DNA from: Firmicutes bacterium HGW-Firmicutes-19
Lineage (GTDB): Bacteria; Bacillota_I; Bacilli_A; Erysipelotrichales; Erysipelotrichaceae
Direction of reading: 5' to 3'
NCBI GenBank assembly: GCA_002841515.1
Contig: PGZW01000002.1
Span: 1-42,585, forward strand
DNA: 42,585 nucleotides
The position numbers and the translations under genes are program-made. Below, one piece after another: positions 25,098-34,801 of the stretch. The notes under the pieces are model-generated. The model was given only the letters and a program-made list of their open reading frames with translations. It did no database searches and was not told the DNA's origin. Numbering within the stretch: position 1 is the stretch's first letter; each line of letters starts with the position of its first letter.

Positions 25098-26369
25098 CTA
25101 GAATACTTGCACAGATCCAATGGATCGGATGGCAAGATCATATGTGCAGCCAACGCCAAATACATGTTCCATGGCTGTTGTAAACTCAAAAACCTGCTCT
25201 AACTTAACAAATGCCTGTATCGTACCTGCCAGTCCGCCCCCGTGTACCCGGTATGCTCCGTCAATCAGTATGTGCTGAGACAAAGCCAGTGCAATCGCAA
25301 TCGGTTGATAATCCATAACGTCTGGCAGAAAGACATTTTGAAGATACATGTAAGATGACTGACCGGATTCGATGATCAATTTCAAAAAAGCTGAAATGTC
25401 ATTGTTTATTAAAGCATTTCTTTGCTCAATTACTCGATCGGTCTCTTTGAGAAAATGAAATGCCCGCAAACAAGCCCGGTCTGAGCACTTTTCTCTGATC
25501 TTCGGCAAATGCTCGAGAAATTGCCTCATGGTGATTTTTGACAGTACCGGCTGGTCAAAATACTTTGCTACCTCTTTCATTTCCAACGGCATCTTTGCAT
25601 AAGCATCAGACAAATTTTCATGAGAACCACCGGTATTGACTAAACAAAGCGCATACCCCGCTTCATTTAGGTCAAAATCAACTTGCTCGACCATGGGATG
25701 GTTTGGGTTTTCGAAATCAATAAACACCACACCGCCCATAGCACTGGCCATTTGATCCATCAATCCACACGGTTTTTTGAAATATTCATTTTCTGCATAC
25801 TGACCGATAAGAGCAATGGATTTGTGATCAACCTTCGAATCATTATACAAATCAGACAATATCTGACCAAGCAACACTTCAAAAGCAGCAGATGATGAAA
25901 TCCCGGAACCGGGAAGCACCTGAGAATCAATCACCGCATTGAATCCTCCGATCGTATGGCCTTTTTGGGCAAATCCGGCACATACACCACGGATCAATGC
26001 TTCTGAAGTATGTTTTTCATCATCATGTACAAACAGCTGATTAATATCGACAGCCTTGATATCATAGCCTTTGGAACGAATATTGATCATGGAGGAGTCA
26101 TTTTTTGCAACAACGGCAATCGTATCGAGATTTATCGCAGCAGCGAGCACTCTGCCCCACTGATGATCGGTATGATTTCCGCCGATTTCACTTCTTCCTG
26201 GCGCACTGAAACCAAAAATATCCACTTCACTGAAGTTTCGGCCAAACTCTTCAATCAGCAGGTGCCAGCGTTTTCTAGCAGCAGAAGGCTGATCCGTTGC
26301 TGTCAGTTTTCGAAAAATATCATCCAGTTTTCCGTTGTTTATGCTTTCTTTGATTGCATTTATATTCAT
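25098..26369 (-). CDS. galK: Galactokinase-family GHMP kinase
   Basis: 423 aa; FSAPGRSEIGGNHTDHQ, VLPGSGISSSAAFEVLLG, GLMDQMASAMGG, YRVHGGGLAGTIQAF; adjacent to galM. Confidence 0.85.
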   Translation of the reverse strand: MNINAIKESINNGKLDDIFRKLTATDQPSAARKRWHLLIEEFGRNFSEVDIFGFSAPGRSEIGGNHTDHQWGRVLAAAINLDTIAVVAKNDSSMINIRSKGYDIKAVDINQLFVHDDEKHTSEALIRGVCAGFAQKGHTIGGFNAVIDSQVLPGSGISSSAAFEVLLGQILSDLYNDSKVDHKSIALIGQYAENEYFKKPCGLMDQMASAMGGVVFIDFENPNHPMVEQVDFDLNEAGYALCLVNTGGSHENLSDAYAKMPLEMKEVAKYFDQPVLSKITMRQFLEHLPKIREKCSDRACLRAFHFLKETDRVIEQRNALINNDISAFLKLIIESGQSSYMYLQNVFLPDVMDYQPIAIALALSQHILIDGAYRVHGGGLAGTIQAFVKLEQVFEFTTAMEHVFGVGCTYDLAIRSIGSVQVF

Positions 26370-26374
26370 ATGAA

Positions 26375-27361
26375 TTACCTCTTTGACATCTGTTGAAATT
26401 CAAAAACGGTTAGGTGTTCTTGAATCTTTCCCGCTTTTACGATAGGCGCAATCGTGGTGTCGAAATTTACACTGTTGGGTACATACTGGGTTTCAAAGCA
26501 AATCCCGCTTTGTTTTTGATAGGGAACATGATCAAATCCGATATCATCTCCATTGAGATAATTGCCTGTATACACATGTACTCCGGGTTTATCTGTATAG
26601 ACACCAAGTGTGCAGTCTTCAACAGACAGACAAGCTGCCTGTCTTAACTCTTCCCCGCTGACTTCAAAATGATGATCAAGTCCTTTTGCCGTGAGGATTT
26701 GGGGATGGTTGCTGTCTAAACATTCAAATATCGGTTTTGAAACGGTAAAGTCAAAAGGTGTATTTAATACATCAAACGGTTGGTTGAAGGTACATCCAAA
26801 CTCATCCACCGGGTAAACGCGATCTGCCGACATTTTTAGACAATGGCTGGTAATCGACTTTTTATCAGCATCAAGATTAAAATACGTATGATTGGTGATG
26901 TTGACCAATGTATCTTGATCACAAAGACATCGCGACTTTATGATCAACCGGTCATCTTGCAATATATATGTGATGGTTACTTGCAAATTTCCCGGATAAC
27001 CCTCCTCAGAATCTGGGCTGAAATATGTACATTCCAAGGTATTTCCGGTCATTTTGCACGTGAATTCTCTTCTGTCAAATCCTATGTATCCTCCATGCAA
27101 ATGGTGAGGTGCGTTGTTGATGGGCAGTTGAACCTCTTTTTGATTCAAATGAAAACGTCCGTATGATATCCGGTTCGCCACCCGTCCGATAGTACAACCG
27201 AAGTATTTGTCCGAATGCTCGTAGTCCTTTTTTTCATCAAATCCCAAAACCAGTTCTCTTTGAAGTCTTTTATCAATGATTGAGTTAATCGTTGCTCCAT
27301 AAGCAAGTATTACGACTTTGAGGTTCGAATTTTCAAGTAAAAATGCCTGGTCAATCATCAA
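26375..27361 (-). CDS. galM: Aldose 1-epimerase
   Basis: GATINSIIDKRLQRELVLGFD, FGCTIGRVANRISYGRF, NNAPHHLHGG, LVNITNHTYFNLD, GICFETQYVPNSVN. Confidence 0.94.
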   Translation of the reverse strand: MMIDQAFLLENSNLKVVILAYGATINSIIDKRLQRELVLGFDEKKDYEHSDKYFGCTIGRVANRISYGRFHLNQKEVQLPINNAPHHLHGGYIGFDRREFTCKMTGNTLECTYFSPDSEEGYPGNLQVTITYILQDDRLIIKSRCLCDQDTLVNITNHTYFNLDADKKSITSHCLKMSADRVYPVDEFGCTFNQPFDVLNTPFDFTVSKPIFECLDSNHPQILTAKGLDHHFEVSGEELRQAACLSVEDCTLGVYTDKPGVHVYTGNYLNGDDIGFDHVPYQKQSGICFETQYVPNSVNFDTTIAPIVKAGKIQEHLTVFEFQQMSKR

Positions 27362-28038
27362 CGCACCATTTTATCGAAAGCATTTTTGGCAGCTTCCTGC
27401 TCCGCTTTCTTCTTGCTCAATCCCCGACCCCGACCCAAAATGATTTCATCAAGCTTGACGACGACTTCAAATTCCGGTTTGTTTGAAGGCCCGACCATTC
27501 GAACGACTTCATATACCACCGTCTTTCGCGCGTCGGATTGAACGACTTCCTGAAGACGTGTTTTAAAATCCGTATTTTTAATATTCTCAACATTTTGCAG
27601 TTGAGGGGTGATCACCTGATGTAAAATGATATCTACGGCTTTCGAAGAACACTGTAAAAAAAGCGCGCCTAAAAATGCCTCAAACATATTGGCTAAGTTC
27701 GATTCCCTGTCTCTGCCGCCGGTTTTCTCTTCTCCGACCCCAAGTTTCAGAAAACGGGCCAGATCGAGCTGACGTGCGTAATTTGCAAGGGAGGACTCAT
27801 TGACTAAGTGGGCTCGCAAGGTCGTCATCTGCCCTTCCGACAAATTTGGTTTTACTAGAAAAAGCTGATGAGACACCCATTGCTGTAAAACCGCATCCCC
27901 CATAAATTCTAGCCGCTCATTGTCGTTTTTTGCATTTTTGTTTTCATTTACAAATGAAGTGTGAATAAATGCCTGTTCGATGTATCCGCCGCTTTGACAT
28001 TCGATACCCATCTTTTTCAAATAAGCGGTAACACTCAT
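27358..28038 (-). CDS. rnc: Ribonuclease III
   Basis: NERLEFMGDAVLQQWVSHQLF (RNase III signature), ANMFEAFLGALFLQ, C-terminal dsRBD GRGRGLSKKKAEQEAAKNAF. Confidence 0.96.
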   Translation of the reverse strand: MSVTAYLKKMGIECQSGGYIEQAFIHTSFVNENKNAKNDNERLEFMGDAVLQQWVSHQLFLVKPNLSEGQMTTLRAHLVNESSLANYARQLDLARFLKLGVGEEKTGGRDRESNLANMFEAFLGALFLQCSSKAVDIILHQVITPQLQNVENIKNTDFKTRLQEVVQSDARKTVVYEVVRMVGPSNKPEFEVVVKLDEIILGRGRGLSKKKAEQEAAKNAFDKMVR

Positions 28039-29003
28039 AGCAGATCCCTCTTGATTTTATCGACGACATTGCCGCCGACAAGTTTGTGTGCCTGACGGAT
28101 GGCATTGTAAAAAGCTTCCTCGTTGCTTGACCCGTGTGCTTTGATGATGACATGATTCAAACCTGCCAGCAACGCACCGCCATACTTCTGATAGTTCATT
28201 TTGTCTTTCATTTTGGTGAGTTCTTCTTTGATCAGATATCCGCCGATCATCGTCAGACGGTTGGTCTTGATGACTTCCTTAATCATCTGATTAAACGCTA
28301 ACACAGTCCCTTCCACGGTTTTCAAAGCGATGTTGCCGCTGAAGCCATCCGCTACCAATACATCGACGACACCGTTTAAAACATCGCGCCCTTCAATGTT
28401 TCCGGTAAAATTGATTTTTTCCATCGCTCGCAACTTTGCTACGGCATCCTTATGAACCAAATCACCCTTTTTGTCTTCCGTTCCAATATTAAGCAATCCG
28501 ATGGTCGGATGTTCAATGTTCATGGTCGTTTGAGCAAAAGCATGGCCCAAAACAGCAAACTGACACAAGTGATCGCTGCTGTTTTCTGAGTTTGCACCCA
28601 TATCAAGCAAAACGGTCGATGTCCCGATCGTATTGGGAATGGCTGCCAAAAAGGCCGGGCGCTCAATACCGGGAATCATTTTCGAAATCATGACACCGCA
28701 TGAAAGCAGTGCGCCTGATGACCCGGCACTGACCACTGCATCGTTTTCGCCCGCAACGCAATCCGTAATGGCTTTGACCATACTGGCGTTGGGATGACGC
28801 TTGACCGCCAATGGACCATCATCCATTGTCAGAACATACGTCGTCGGTATTTTTATGATGCGCGGATGATCAATGGAATCAAGTTCTTCCTGATTGCCGT
28901 AAATCACCAGCTGTACATCATTTTCATTAACAAAGCGCAAACATGACTTTAACAATTCTTTTGGACCCAAATCTGAACCCATGACATCTACCCCGATTTT
29001 CAT
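28035..29003 (-). CDS. plsX: Phosphate acyltransferase PlsX
   Basis: MKIGVDVMGSDLGPKELLKSCLRF; VSAGSSGALLSCGVMISKMIPGIERPAFLAAIP; VLVADGFSGNIALKTVEG. Confidence 0.97.
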   Translation of the reverse strand: MKIGVDVMGSDLGPKELLKSCLRFVNENDVQLVIYGNQEELDSIDHPRIIKIPTTYVLTMDDGPLAVKRHPNASMVKAITDCVAGENDAVVSAGSSGALLSCGVMISKMIPGIERPAFLAAIPNTIGTSTVLLDMGANSENSSDHLCQFAVLGHAFAQTTMNIEHPTIGLLNIGTEDKKGDLVHKDAVAKLRAMEKINFTGNIEGRDVLNGVVDVLVADGFSGNIALKTVEGTVLAFNQMIKEVIKTNRLTMIGGYLIKEELTKMKDKMNYQKYGGALLAGLNHVIIKAHGSSNEEAFYNAIRQAHKLVGGNVVDKIKRDLL

Positions 29004-29034
29004 ATGATTGCCTCCTGACTTTATACATTATACA

Positions 29035-31035
29035 CTAATCAATGCCGTGATTAAAATCGTTGTTGATATACATTATTTTTTTCACAAACTCTTGGTACTC
29101 CGGATGCTGATTGTTTTCAACCATCCACTTTGCATCTTCTTTGGCTGTAAGCAGAATATTCTGATCGGCAACGATATCACCCAGAATAAAGTGTGGCAAT
29201 CCGCTTTGCCGTTTTCCTAACAAATCACCCGGTCCGCGCATTGACAAGTCCTTTATGGCAATGTCGAATCCGTCATTGCTATTAACCAATGTCATCAGTC
29301 GCTCTTTGCTTTCCTCATCTTTTAAAGGGCTCAAAAGATAGCATTTCCCTTGTTTATGACCACGTCCGATCCGCCCGCGCAACTGATGAAGCTGGGATAA
29401 ACCAAACCGATAGGCATCATATATGATCATGATATTAGCATTTTCCACATGGACCCCCACTTCAATGACAGTCGTAGTAACGATCAAATCCAATATTCCC
29501 TTATGAAAATCACTCATGATTTGCTCTTTTTGCTCACTTTTCAGCTGACCGTGAAGCATGGCCATCCGTACTTTCTTACCAATGACTTTATTGAGCGACT
29601 GATAGATGTCCGTCACGTTGCGCATCGAGGACGCATCACTTTCCTCAATGGCCGGACATACGATATACACCTGATTGCCCCCTGCGATTTCATCGATCAA
29701 CTCATCGAGAATCGTTTTGATGCTGTTTTCTTCAATGAGGATCGTTTGAATCTTCATTCGACCCAAAGGCATCGTTGTGATCGTCGAGACATCCATATCC
29801 GCAAACAGTGCCGATGCCAGCGTACGCGGAATCGGTGTTGCACTCATGGTAAGTACATCGACATCGCTCCCTTTTTCGATCAATGCACGACGCTGATTGA
29901 CACCGAAACGATGCTGTTCATCAGTAATGACCAAACCCAGATTGCGAAATTCGATGGCCGTCTGAAATAGTGCATGAGTCCCTATGATCAAGTCGATCGA
30001 TCCGTTTTTGAGTTCACTTATTATCCTGGTTTTATCTGATTGAACCATCGAAGATGTCAGTCCTTCGATTCGAATCTTGTTTGAAGAGAAAAATCTGCGT
30101 AACGAAGATACATGTTGTAAGACAAGGATCTCCGTGGGTGCCATCATAGCTGTTTGATATCCTGCATTGATTGCCCCCAGCATTGCGATAGCTGAGACGA
30201 TCGTTTTTCCTGACCCGACATCCCCTTGAAGCAATCGCATCATGGGTTTCGTCGATCTTAAATCGTCCAGAATTTCATTGACGGCCATTTGCTGATCGGC
30301 AGTCAGCCTAAATGGCAGCTGATTGATAAAATCAGTGATTTCTTTGTGATCAAACAGTTTCGGTTTTTTGTGCTGATATCCGATGCTTTTGCTTTTTAGA
30401 AGCAAAGACATCTGAAACCGCAAAAACTCTTCGTATTTCAGTGTTCTTGTAGCCTCGTTTACATCTTTTAAGCTTTTTGGAATGTGCAGTTTTCGCAATG
30501 CGTCCCGACGATGCAACAGCCGGTATTTGATTCGTAAAGACTCCGGGATTTCATCCGAAATATCTTCGATGGTTCGTGTAATGATCTTTGTCATGATTTT
30601 GCGGATATCACTTTGCTTAATTCCTTCTTTTAACGGATAAACGGGATAAACCCCTTCTATCTCCGCCAGTGATTTGAAGGAAATATTGGCAGCGGTTATT
30701 TTTCCTTTGCCTTCATAACGGCCGATGACCGTCACACGTCCTTCTGGCGAGGCTTTAAACCAGGGACGGTTAAAGGCCGAGATCGTATAACAATCGCGCT
30801 CTGTGCACATCGTAAAGCGTGTAACGCTGCGATTTCGCTGATAGCGTACCGTAGACACGGCGGAAGTGATGATTCCTTCTAACGTTACATGGGTATTGGG
30901 TTGAAGATTTTCTTCATCACTCGCCTGTATCACTTCATAGCGAAAAGGATATAAACGCAGACACTCTAGTTCCGTGTTTATATCGTACATTTGAATGATT
31001 TCCCATTGTCGCTGTGTCAGTTCACTTCTTTTCAT
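29035..31035 (-). CDS. recG: ATP-dependent DNA helicase RecG
   Basis: 666 aa; MRLLQGDVGSGKTIVSAIAM, ITDEQHRFGVNQRRAL, MSATPIPRTLA, QLRGRIGRGHKQGKCYLL. Confidence 0.97.
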   Translation of the reverse strand: MKRSELTQRQWEIIQMYDINTELECLRLYPFRYEVIQASDEENLQPNTHVTLEGIITSAVSTVRYQRNRSVTRFTMCTERDCYTISAFNRPWFKASPEGRVTVIGRYEGKGKITAANISFKSLAEIEGVYPVYPLKEGIKQSDIRKIMTKIITRTIEDISDEIPESLRIKYRLLHRRDALRKLHIPKSLKDVNEATRTLKYEEFLRFQMSLLLKSKSIGYQHKKPKLFDHKEITDFINQLPFRLTADQQMAVNEILDDLRSTKPMMRLLQGDVGSGKTIVSAIAMLGAINAGYQTAMMAPTEILVLQHVSSLRRFFSSNKIRIEGLTSSMVQSDKTRIISELKNGSIDLIIGTHALFQTAIEFRNLGLVITDEQHRFGVNQRRALIEKGSDVDVLTMSATPIPRTLASALFADMDVSTITTMPLGRMKIQTILIEENSIKTILDELIDEIAGGNQVYIVCPAIEESDASSMRNVTDIYQSLNKVIGKKVRMAMLHGQLKSEQKEQIMSDFHKGILDLIVTTTVIEVGVHVENANIMIIYDAYRFGLSQLHQLRGRIGRGHKQGKCYLLSPLKDEESKERLMTLVNSNDGFDIAIKDLSMRGPGDLLGKRQSGLPHFILGDIVADQNILLTAKEDAKWMVENNQHPEYQEFVKKIMYINNDFNHGID

Positions 31036-31050
31036 GCTTCCCCCTGTGAA

Positions 31051-31070
31051 AAAAGGGCGATTGCCCTTTT
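31051..31070. terminator. Intrinsic terminator between fakA and recG, overlapping the fakA stop
   Basis: AAAAGGGC-gatt-GCCCTTTT; minus-strand U-tract TTTTTT; fakA TAA overlaps the stem. Confidence 0.75.
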
Positions 31071-32691
31071 ATTCAACGCCGAAGATAAAGGAGTACACCG
31101 GTTGTTTACCTTTGTGCACCTCAATTTCAGCTTTAAAGTTCTTTTGTAAATACGTACTTACTTGCTCGATTTCCTCATCGCTGGCATCTTCTCCGGCAAT
31201 GACTGTAACGATTTCAGCCGAATCATCCATCAGATGATCCAACATGCGGCAAGCTGCCTCAATCTTATCCGGGATACTGACGACGATATGCTTTTCGACA
31301 ATACCCATGTAATCGTTGGCTTTGATTTCCTTACCGTCAATCGTTGTGTCTTTGATAGCGTAAGTGACCTGACCGGTCTTTACATGAGCAATTGCAGCAT
31401 TCATCTCTTCTAGGTTACTGTCAATATCGACTTCCGGATTGAACATGATGCAGGCACTCAATCCTTGCGGAATCGTTTTTGAAATCAAAACATGGACATT
31501 CAGCTCGTCACAAATCGACTCTGCTTGTTGCGCAGCCAAAATGATATTGGAGTTGTTTGGTAACAAAATGATATGTTCGGCATTCAGTGAACGAATGGCC
31601 GCTACGAAATCTTCGGTTGACGGATTCATCGTTTGACCGCCATTGATGACGACATCCGCACGAAGTTCTTCAAACATTCTTTTGATGCCATCACCGGCAC
31701 CGACAGCAATGATTCCGTATTTCTTGCGCGGTTTTTCAGCTCCGTGAGCATGTGAATGCTCTAGGATCGCCGCGTGCTGTTCTTGCATATTTTCAATTTT
31801 AAGTTTTACGAATTCACCGAAACGCTGAGCAAGATTTAAAGCATCCCCAGGTGTCAATGTGTGAATGTGAACTTTAACCAGATCTTCATCTTGGACAACA
31901 ACGATCGAATCACCCATGCGGGCCAAATCCCGTTTCAATTTGTCTTCTGAGAAGAAATCCATTTTTTCATGTTCCAATCGCAAGATAAATTCCGTACAAT
32001 ATCCAAATTCGTCGTTTGCCATATCCAACTGTGCACTGGTATGGGTGTCGATGTTGGCCATCAGCTCAACCGGTGTACCGGCCAAAGCATAACGAAATCC
32101 CTCAAAGATCACGACCAGTCCTGCACCGCCGCTGTCGACGACACCGACTTCTTTGAGCACGGGTAATAACTCCGGAGTATTTTGTAATGAAACATGTGCT
32201 TCCTTAATCAAAAAATCCATAAATTCAATGATGGAGACATTCGGTTTTTTCTCAACGAATTTCGCAGTATTGGCTGCGCTTTCACGCAATACCGTCAGAA
32301 TCGTTCCTTCGACCGGACGCATGACGGCTTTATAAGCCACTTCGCTGCCACGGATAAAAGCCGCTGCCATTTGCTTGGCATTGATTTCATTGTGAGCTTC
32401 AACGCTTTGAAAGAAACCTCTGAAAATCTGCGAAAGGATAACGCCGGAATTCCCGCGCGCACCCATCAGCAATCCTTTCGAAAGTATCTTGGCAATATCA
32501 CCAAGATGTTCATTGTGTGCATTCAAAACATCTTTCACTCCTGCGGAAAACGTCAGATGCATGTTTGTTCCCGTATCGCCATCAGGCACCGGGAATACGT
32601 TTAAGGCATCGATTTCATGATGGCGGTTGGATAAAAGATTCGCACCGCTGTCAAGCATCAGCTTAAACTGTTTACCTGTTAATGTATTCAT
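31069..32691 (-). CDS. fakA: DAK2 domain fatty-acid kinase-like protein (FakA/YloV)
   Basis: 540 aa; NVFPVPDGDTGTNMHLTFSAG, GARGNSGVILSQIFRGF, GVVDSGGAGLVVIFEGF. Confidence 0.95.
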   Translation of the reverse strand: MNTLTGKQFKLMLDSGANLLSNRHHEIDALNVFPVPDGDTGTNMHLTFSAGVKDVLNAHNEHLGDIAKILSKGLLMGARGNSGVILSQIFRGFFQSVEAHNEINAKQMAAAFIRGSEVAYKAVMRPVEGTILTVLRESAANTAKFVEKKPNVSIIEFMDFLIKEAHVSLQNTPELLPVLKEVGVVDSGGAGLVVIFEGFRYALAGTPVELMANIDTHTSAQLDMANDEFGYCTEFILRLEHEKMDFFSEDKLKRDLARMGDSIVVVQDEDLVKVHIHTLTPGDALNLAQRFGEFVKLKIENMQEQHAAILEHSHAHGAEKPRKKYGIIAVGAGDGIKRMFEELRADVVINGGQTMNPSTEDFVAAIRSLNAEHIILLPNNSNIILAAQQAESICDELNVHVLISKTIPQGLSACIMFNPEVDIDSNLEEMNAAIAHVKTGQVTYAIKDTTIDGKEIKANDYMGIVEKHIVVSIPDKIEAACRMLDHLMDDSAEIVTVIAGEDASDEEIEQVSTYLQKNFKAEIEVHKGKQPVYSFIFGVE

Positions 32692-32701
32692 AGTTCACCC
32701 G

Positions 32702-33061
32702 TTAACCGATTACTTTTACGCCTTGAACGAAGACATTGATTTTGTCAAAATCCTGCTCCAAGGTTTTTTCAAGCATGTATTTCACTTTCTTTTGAACTTC
32801 AGCAACGACTTCTGTGATTTTAACGCCAAAACTGATGACAATATAAAGATCCAGTTCATAGCCTGTTTCCGTTTTGCGGACAACGACACCGCGTGAGTAA
32901 TTTTCTTTTTTTAGTAATTCAGCCAACCCGTCTTTTAGTACTTTTTGAGATGCCATACCGACGACGCCATAGCATTCTGAGACAACGCCACCGGCCAATG
33001 TAGCGATGGCTTCTTCGGAGATGTTGATATTCCCAAGACTCGTACTTCTTTCAATTCCCAT
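32702..33061 (-). CDS. Asp23/Gls24 family protein (YloU-like)
   Basis: LGNINISEEAIATLAGGVVSECYGVVGMAS...YELDLYIVISFGVKITEVVAEVQKKVKYMLEKTLEQDFDKINVFVQGVKV; upstream of fakA. Confidence 0.93.
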   Translation of the reverse strand: MGIERSTSLGNINISEEAIATLAGGVVSECYGVVGMASQKVLKDGLAELLKKENYSRGVVVRKTETGYELDLYIVISFGVKITEVVAEVQKKVKYMLEKTLEQDFDKINVFVQGVKVIG

Positions 33062-33125
33062 AAGAATCCTCCTTAAGTTGCAGAGTTATTATAACAGATA
33101 TTCTTTGTTCGTCAAAGTACTTGAT

Positions 33126-33902
33126 TCATTCGCCTTCACACGGACGACTGCTGTATGCCCGATGCATTGCATCAAAATATATACATTTGTTGGCCGGATT
33201 GATCTGATTGACAATAAGTTTGTACTCATTGATCAAATCCAAAGCCGCAAAATCCGTGAATATCTGATTGCCATCGGACATGATCAAGCGGATCAATGAC
33301 TCATCGTAAGAAACCGGACTTTGATGGATTTCCGAAACAAACATCATGATGCTGTCATCCACTGCCGCAAAGGAATCAACAAGCTTCTTCAACTGTAGTT
33401 CTTCGTCAAAACCGCTGATCAGTGCCACGGTCGCAATCCAGTCCAACTGACTTTCCTTCAGTGGAATCAGTTGGCCGGATTGAAGCAGCAAGGAAATCTT
33501 ATCCGTAACTTTGTATCCAAGGATGCGATGCTCCGTCACTTCGATCGTCACGATGTTTTGGCTTTTGACAATTTTTACATTTTTTATCCAAACGGACTGA
33601 GAAACCTTTTTACTGACCGAATTTTTTGATATAAGCCAGATTCGTTCACCTGAGATGATTTCACTTAACTTGATGACTTCATCATCACTGATATGTGTGT
33701 TACCGGTAACACTGATTGCCTTGATCCGAAAGAGTTCGGACTTGTCCAGCCAGTATGCGCTAAATCCCAATACAATCAAAAGAACAACAAAAACCAGTCG
33801 ACGCGTATAGATTTTTATAAGCCGTTTGCGTTGACGGATTTTTTTATCTTTGATGGCTTGGGTTACCGCTTTGATGGATGCGGTATCTTCGTATGGTTCC
33901 AA
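33126..33902 (-). CDS. divIB: Cell division protein DivIB/FtsQ
   Basis: Single N-terminal TM, POTRA-like LFRIKAISVTGNTHISDDEVIKLSEI; next to murB/murG. Confidence 0.85.
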   Translation of the reverse strand: MEPYEDTASIKAVTQAIKDKKIRQRKRLIKIYTRRLVFVVLLIVLGFSAYWLDKSELFRIKAISVTGNTHISDDEVIKLSEIISGERIWLISKNSVSKKVSQSVWIKNVKIVKSQNIVTIEVTEHRILGYKVTDKISLLLQSGQLIPLKESQLDWIATVALISGFDEELQLKKLVDSFAAVDDSIMMFVSEIHQSPVSYDESLIRLIMSDGNQIFTDFAALDLINEYKLIVNQINPANKCIYFDAMHRAYSSRPCEGE

Positions 33903-34801
33903 TTAAACATCTCCACTTCTGTTTTCAACCGGATTCCGGTCTTAAGTTCAACTTTGCTCTTCACCAGATCGATTAGATTTTTAACGTCATTTGCAGACGC
34001 ATCCTGCTTGTTGATGATAAAGTTACAATGCTTGACGGACACCTGTGCCCCGCCGATCGACATCCCTCGTAACCCGGATACTTCGATCAAAGACCAGGCA
34101 TTGGTCGTTTCGGTATTCCGGAATACACTTCCGGCACTCGGATATTCCAACGGCTGACTCTCCAGCCTTCTTTTTTTCCTGTCATCCATCGTCTGACGAA
34201 TTTCGTCTTCATCTTTATTGATCAGTTCGAATTCCGCTGCACATATGACCCAATCGGTTTTTTTGTGAAACACGGACGAGCGGTAAGCGAATTCACATTG
34301 TTCATTGCTTATCCAGCGGAAATCTCCGTTGTCCAGAATCAGTACTTTTGTGACGTTATCCCGCATCGAAGTGTTGTATGCCCCGGCATTATTAAATATA
34401 CAACCGCCGATCGTTGCGGGAATCCCGCTTGCCCATTCCAGGCCGGATAATCCGTTACGGGCAGCGAATACGCTAAGGGCGATGATCGAACTGCCAGCCT
34501 CAACGAGTAATCGCTGTCCGTCAATATACCAGTGATTCATCGTGCGATCGAGCTTTACAATGACGCCCTTGAAATCGTCATCACTGCATAAAAGGTTTGA
34601 ACCTTTTCCGATGACTTTATAAGGGACATTGTTCTTCTTTAAAAAATCGATGAGTTGAGCCAATGCGAACATATTTCTTGGATAACTGACAAACTCTGCA
34701 TGACCACCGACTCGTAAGGTCGTCATATCTTTTAGTCTGGCGTTGGTTTCTACCTGGCCAAATGTTTCAAGTAATTCTGTAAATTGATTCATATCATACA
34801 A
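33863..34801 (-). CDS. murB: UDP-N-acetylenolpyruvoylglucosamine reductase
   Basis: KDMTTLRVGGHAEFV, VIGKGSNLLCSDDDFKGVIV, GLEWASGIPATIGGCIFNNAGAY, PSAGSVFRN. Confidence 0.96.
   Translation of the reverse strand: MYDMNQFTELLETFGQVETNARLKDMTTLRVGGHAEFVSYPRNMFALAQLIDFLKKNNVPYKVIGKGSNLLCSDDDFKGVIVKLDRTMNHWYIDGQRLLVEAGSSIIALSVFAARNGLSGLEWASGIPATIGGCIFNNAGAYNTSMRDNVTKVLILDNGDFRWISNEQCEFAYRSSVFHKKTDWVICAAEFELINKDEDEIRQTMDDRKKRRLESQPLEYPSAGSVFRNTETTNAWSLIEVSGLRGMSIGGAQVSVKHCNFIINKQDASANDVKNLIDLVKSKVELKTGIRLKTEVEMFNWNHTKIPHPSKR

Noticed and set aside
29449-29970. 173-aa + strand ORF
   Set aside because: Fully antisense to recG helicase motifs; no recognisable domain or Shine-Dalgarno.
32194-32604. 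136-aa + strand ORF
   Set aside because: Antisense to fakA, composition typical of shadow ORFs.
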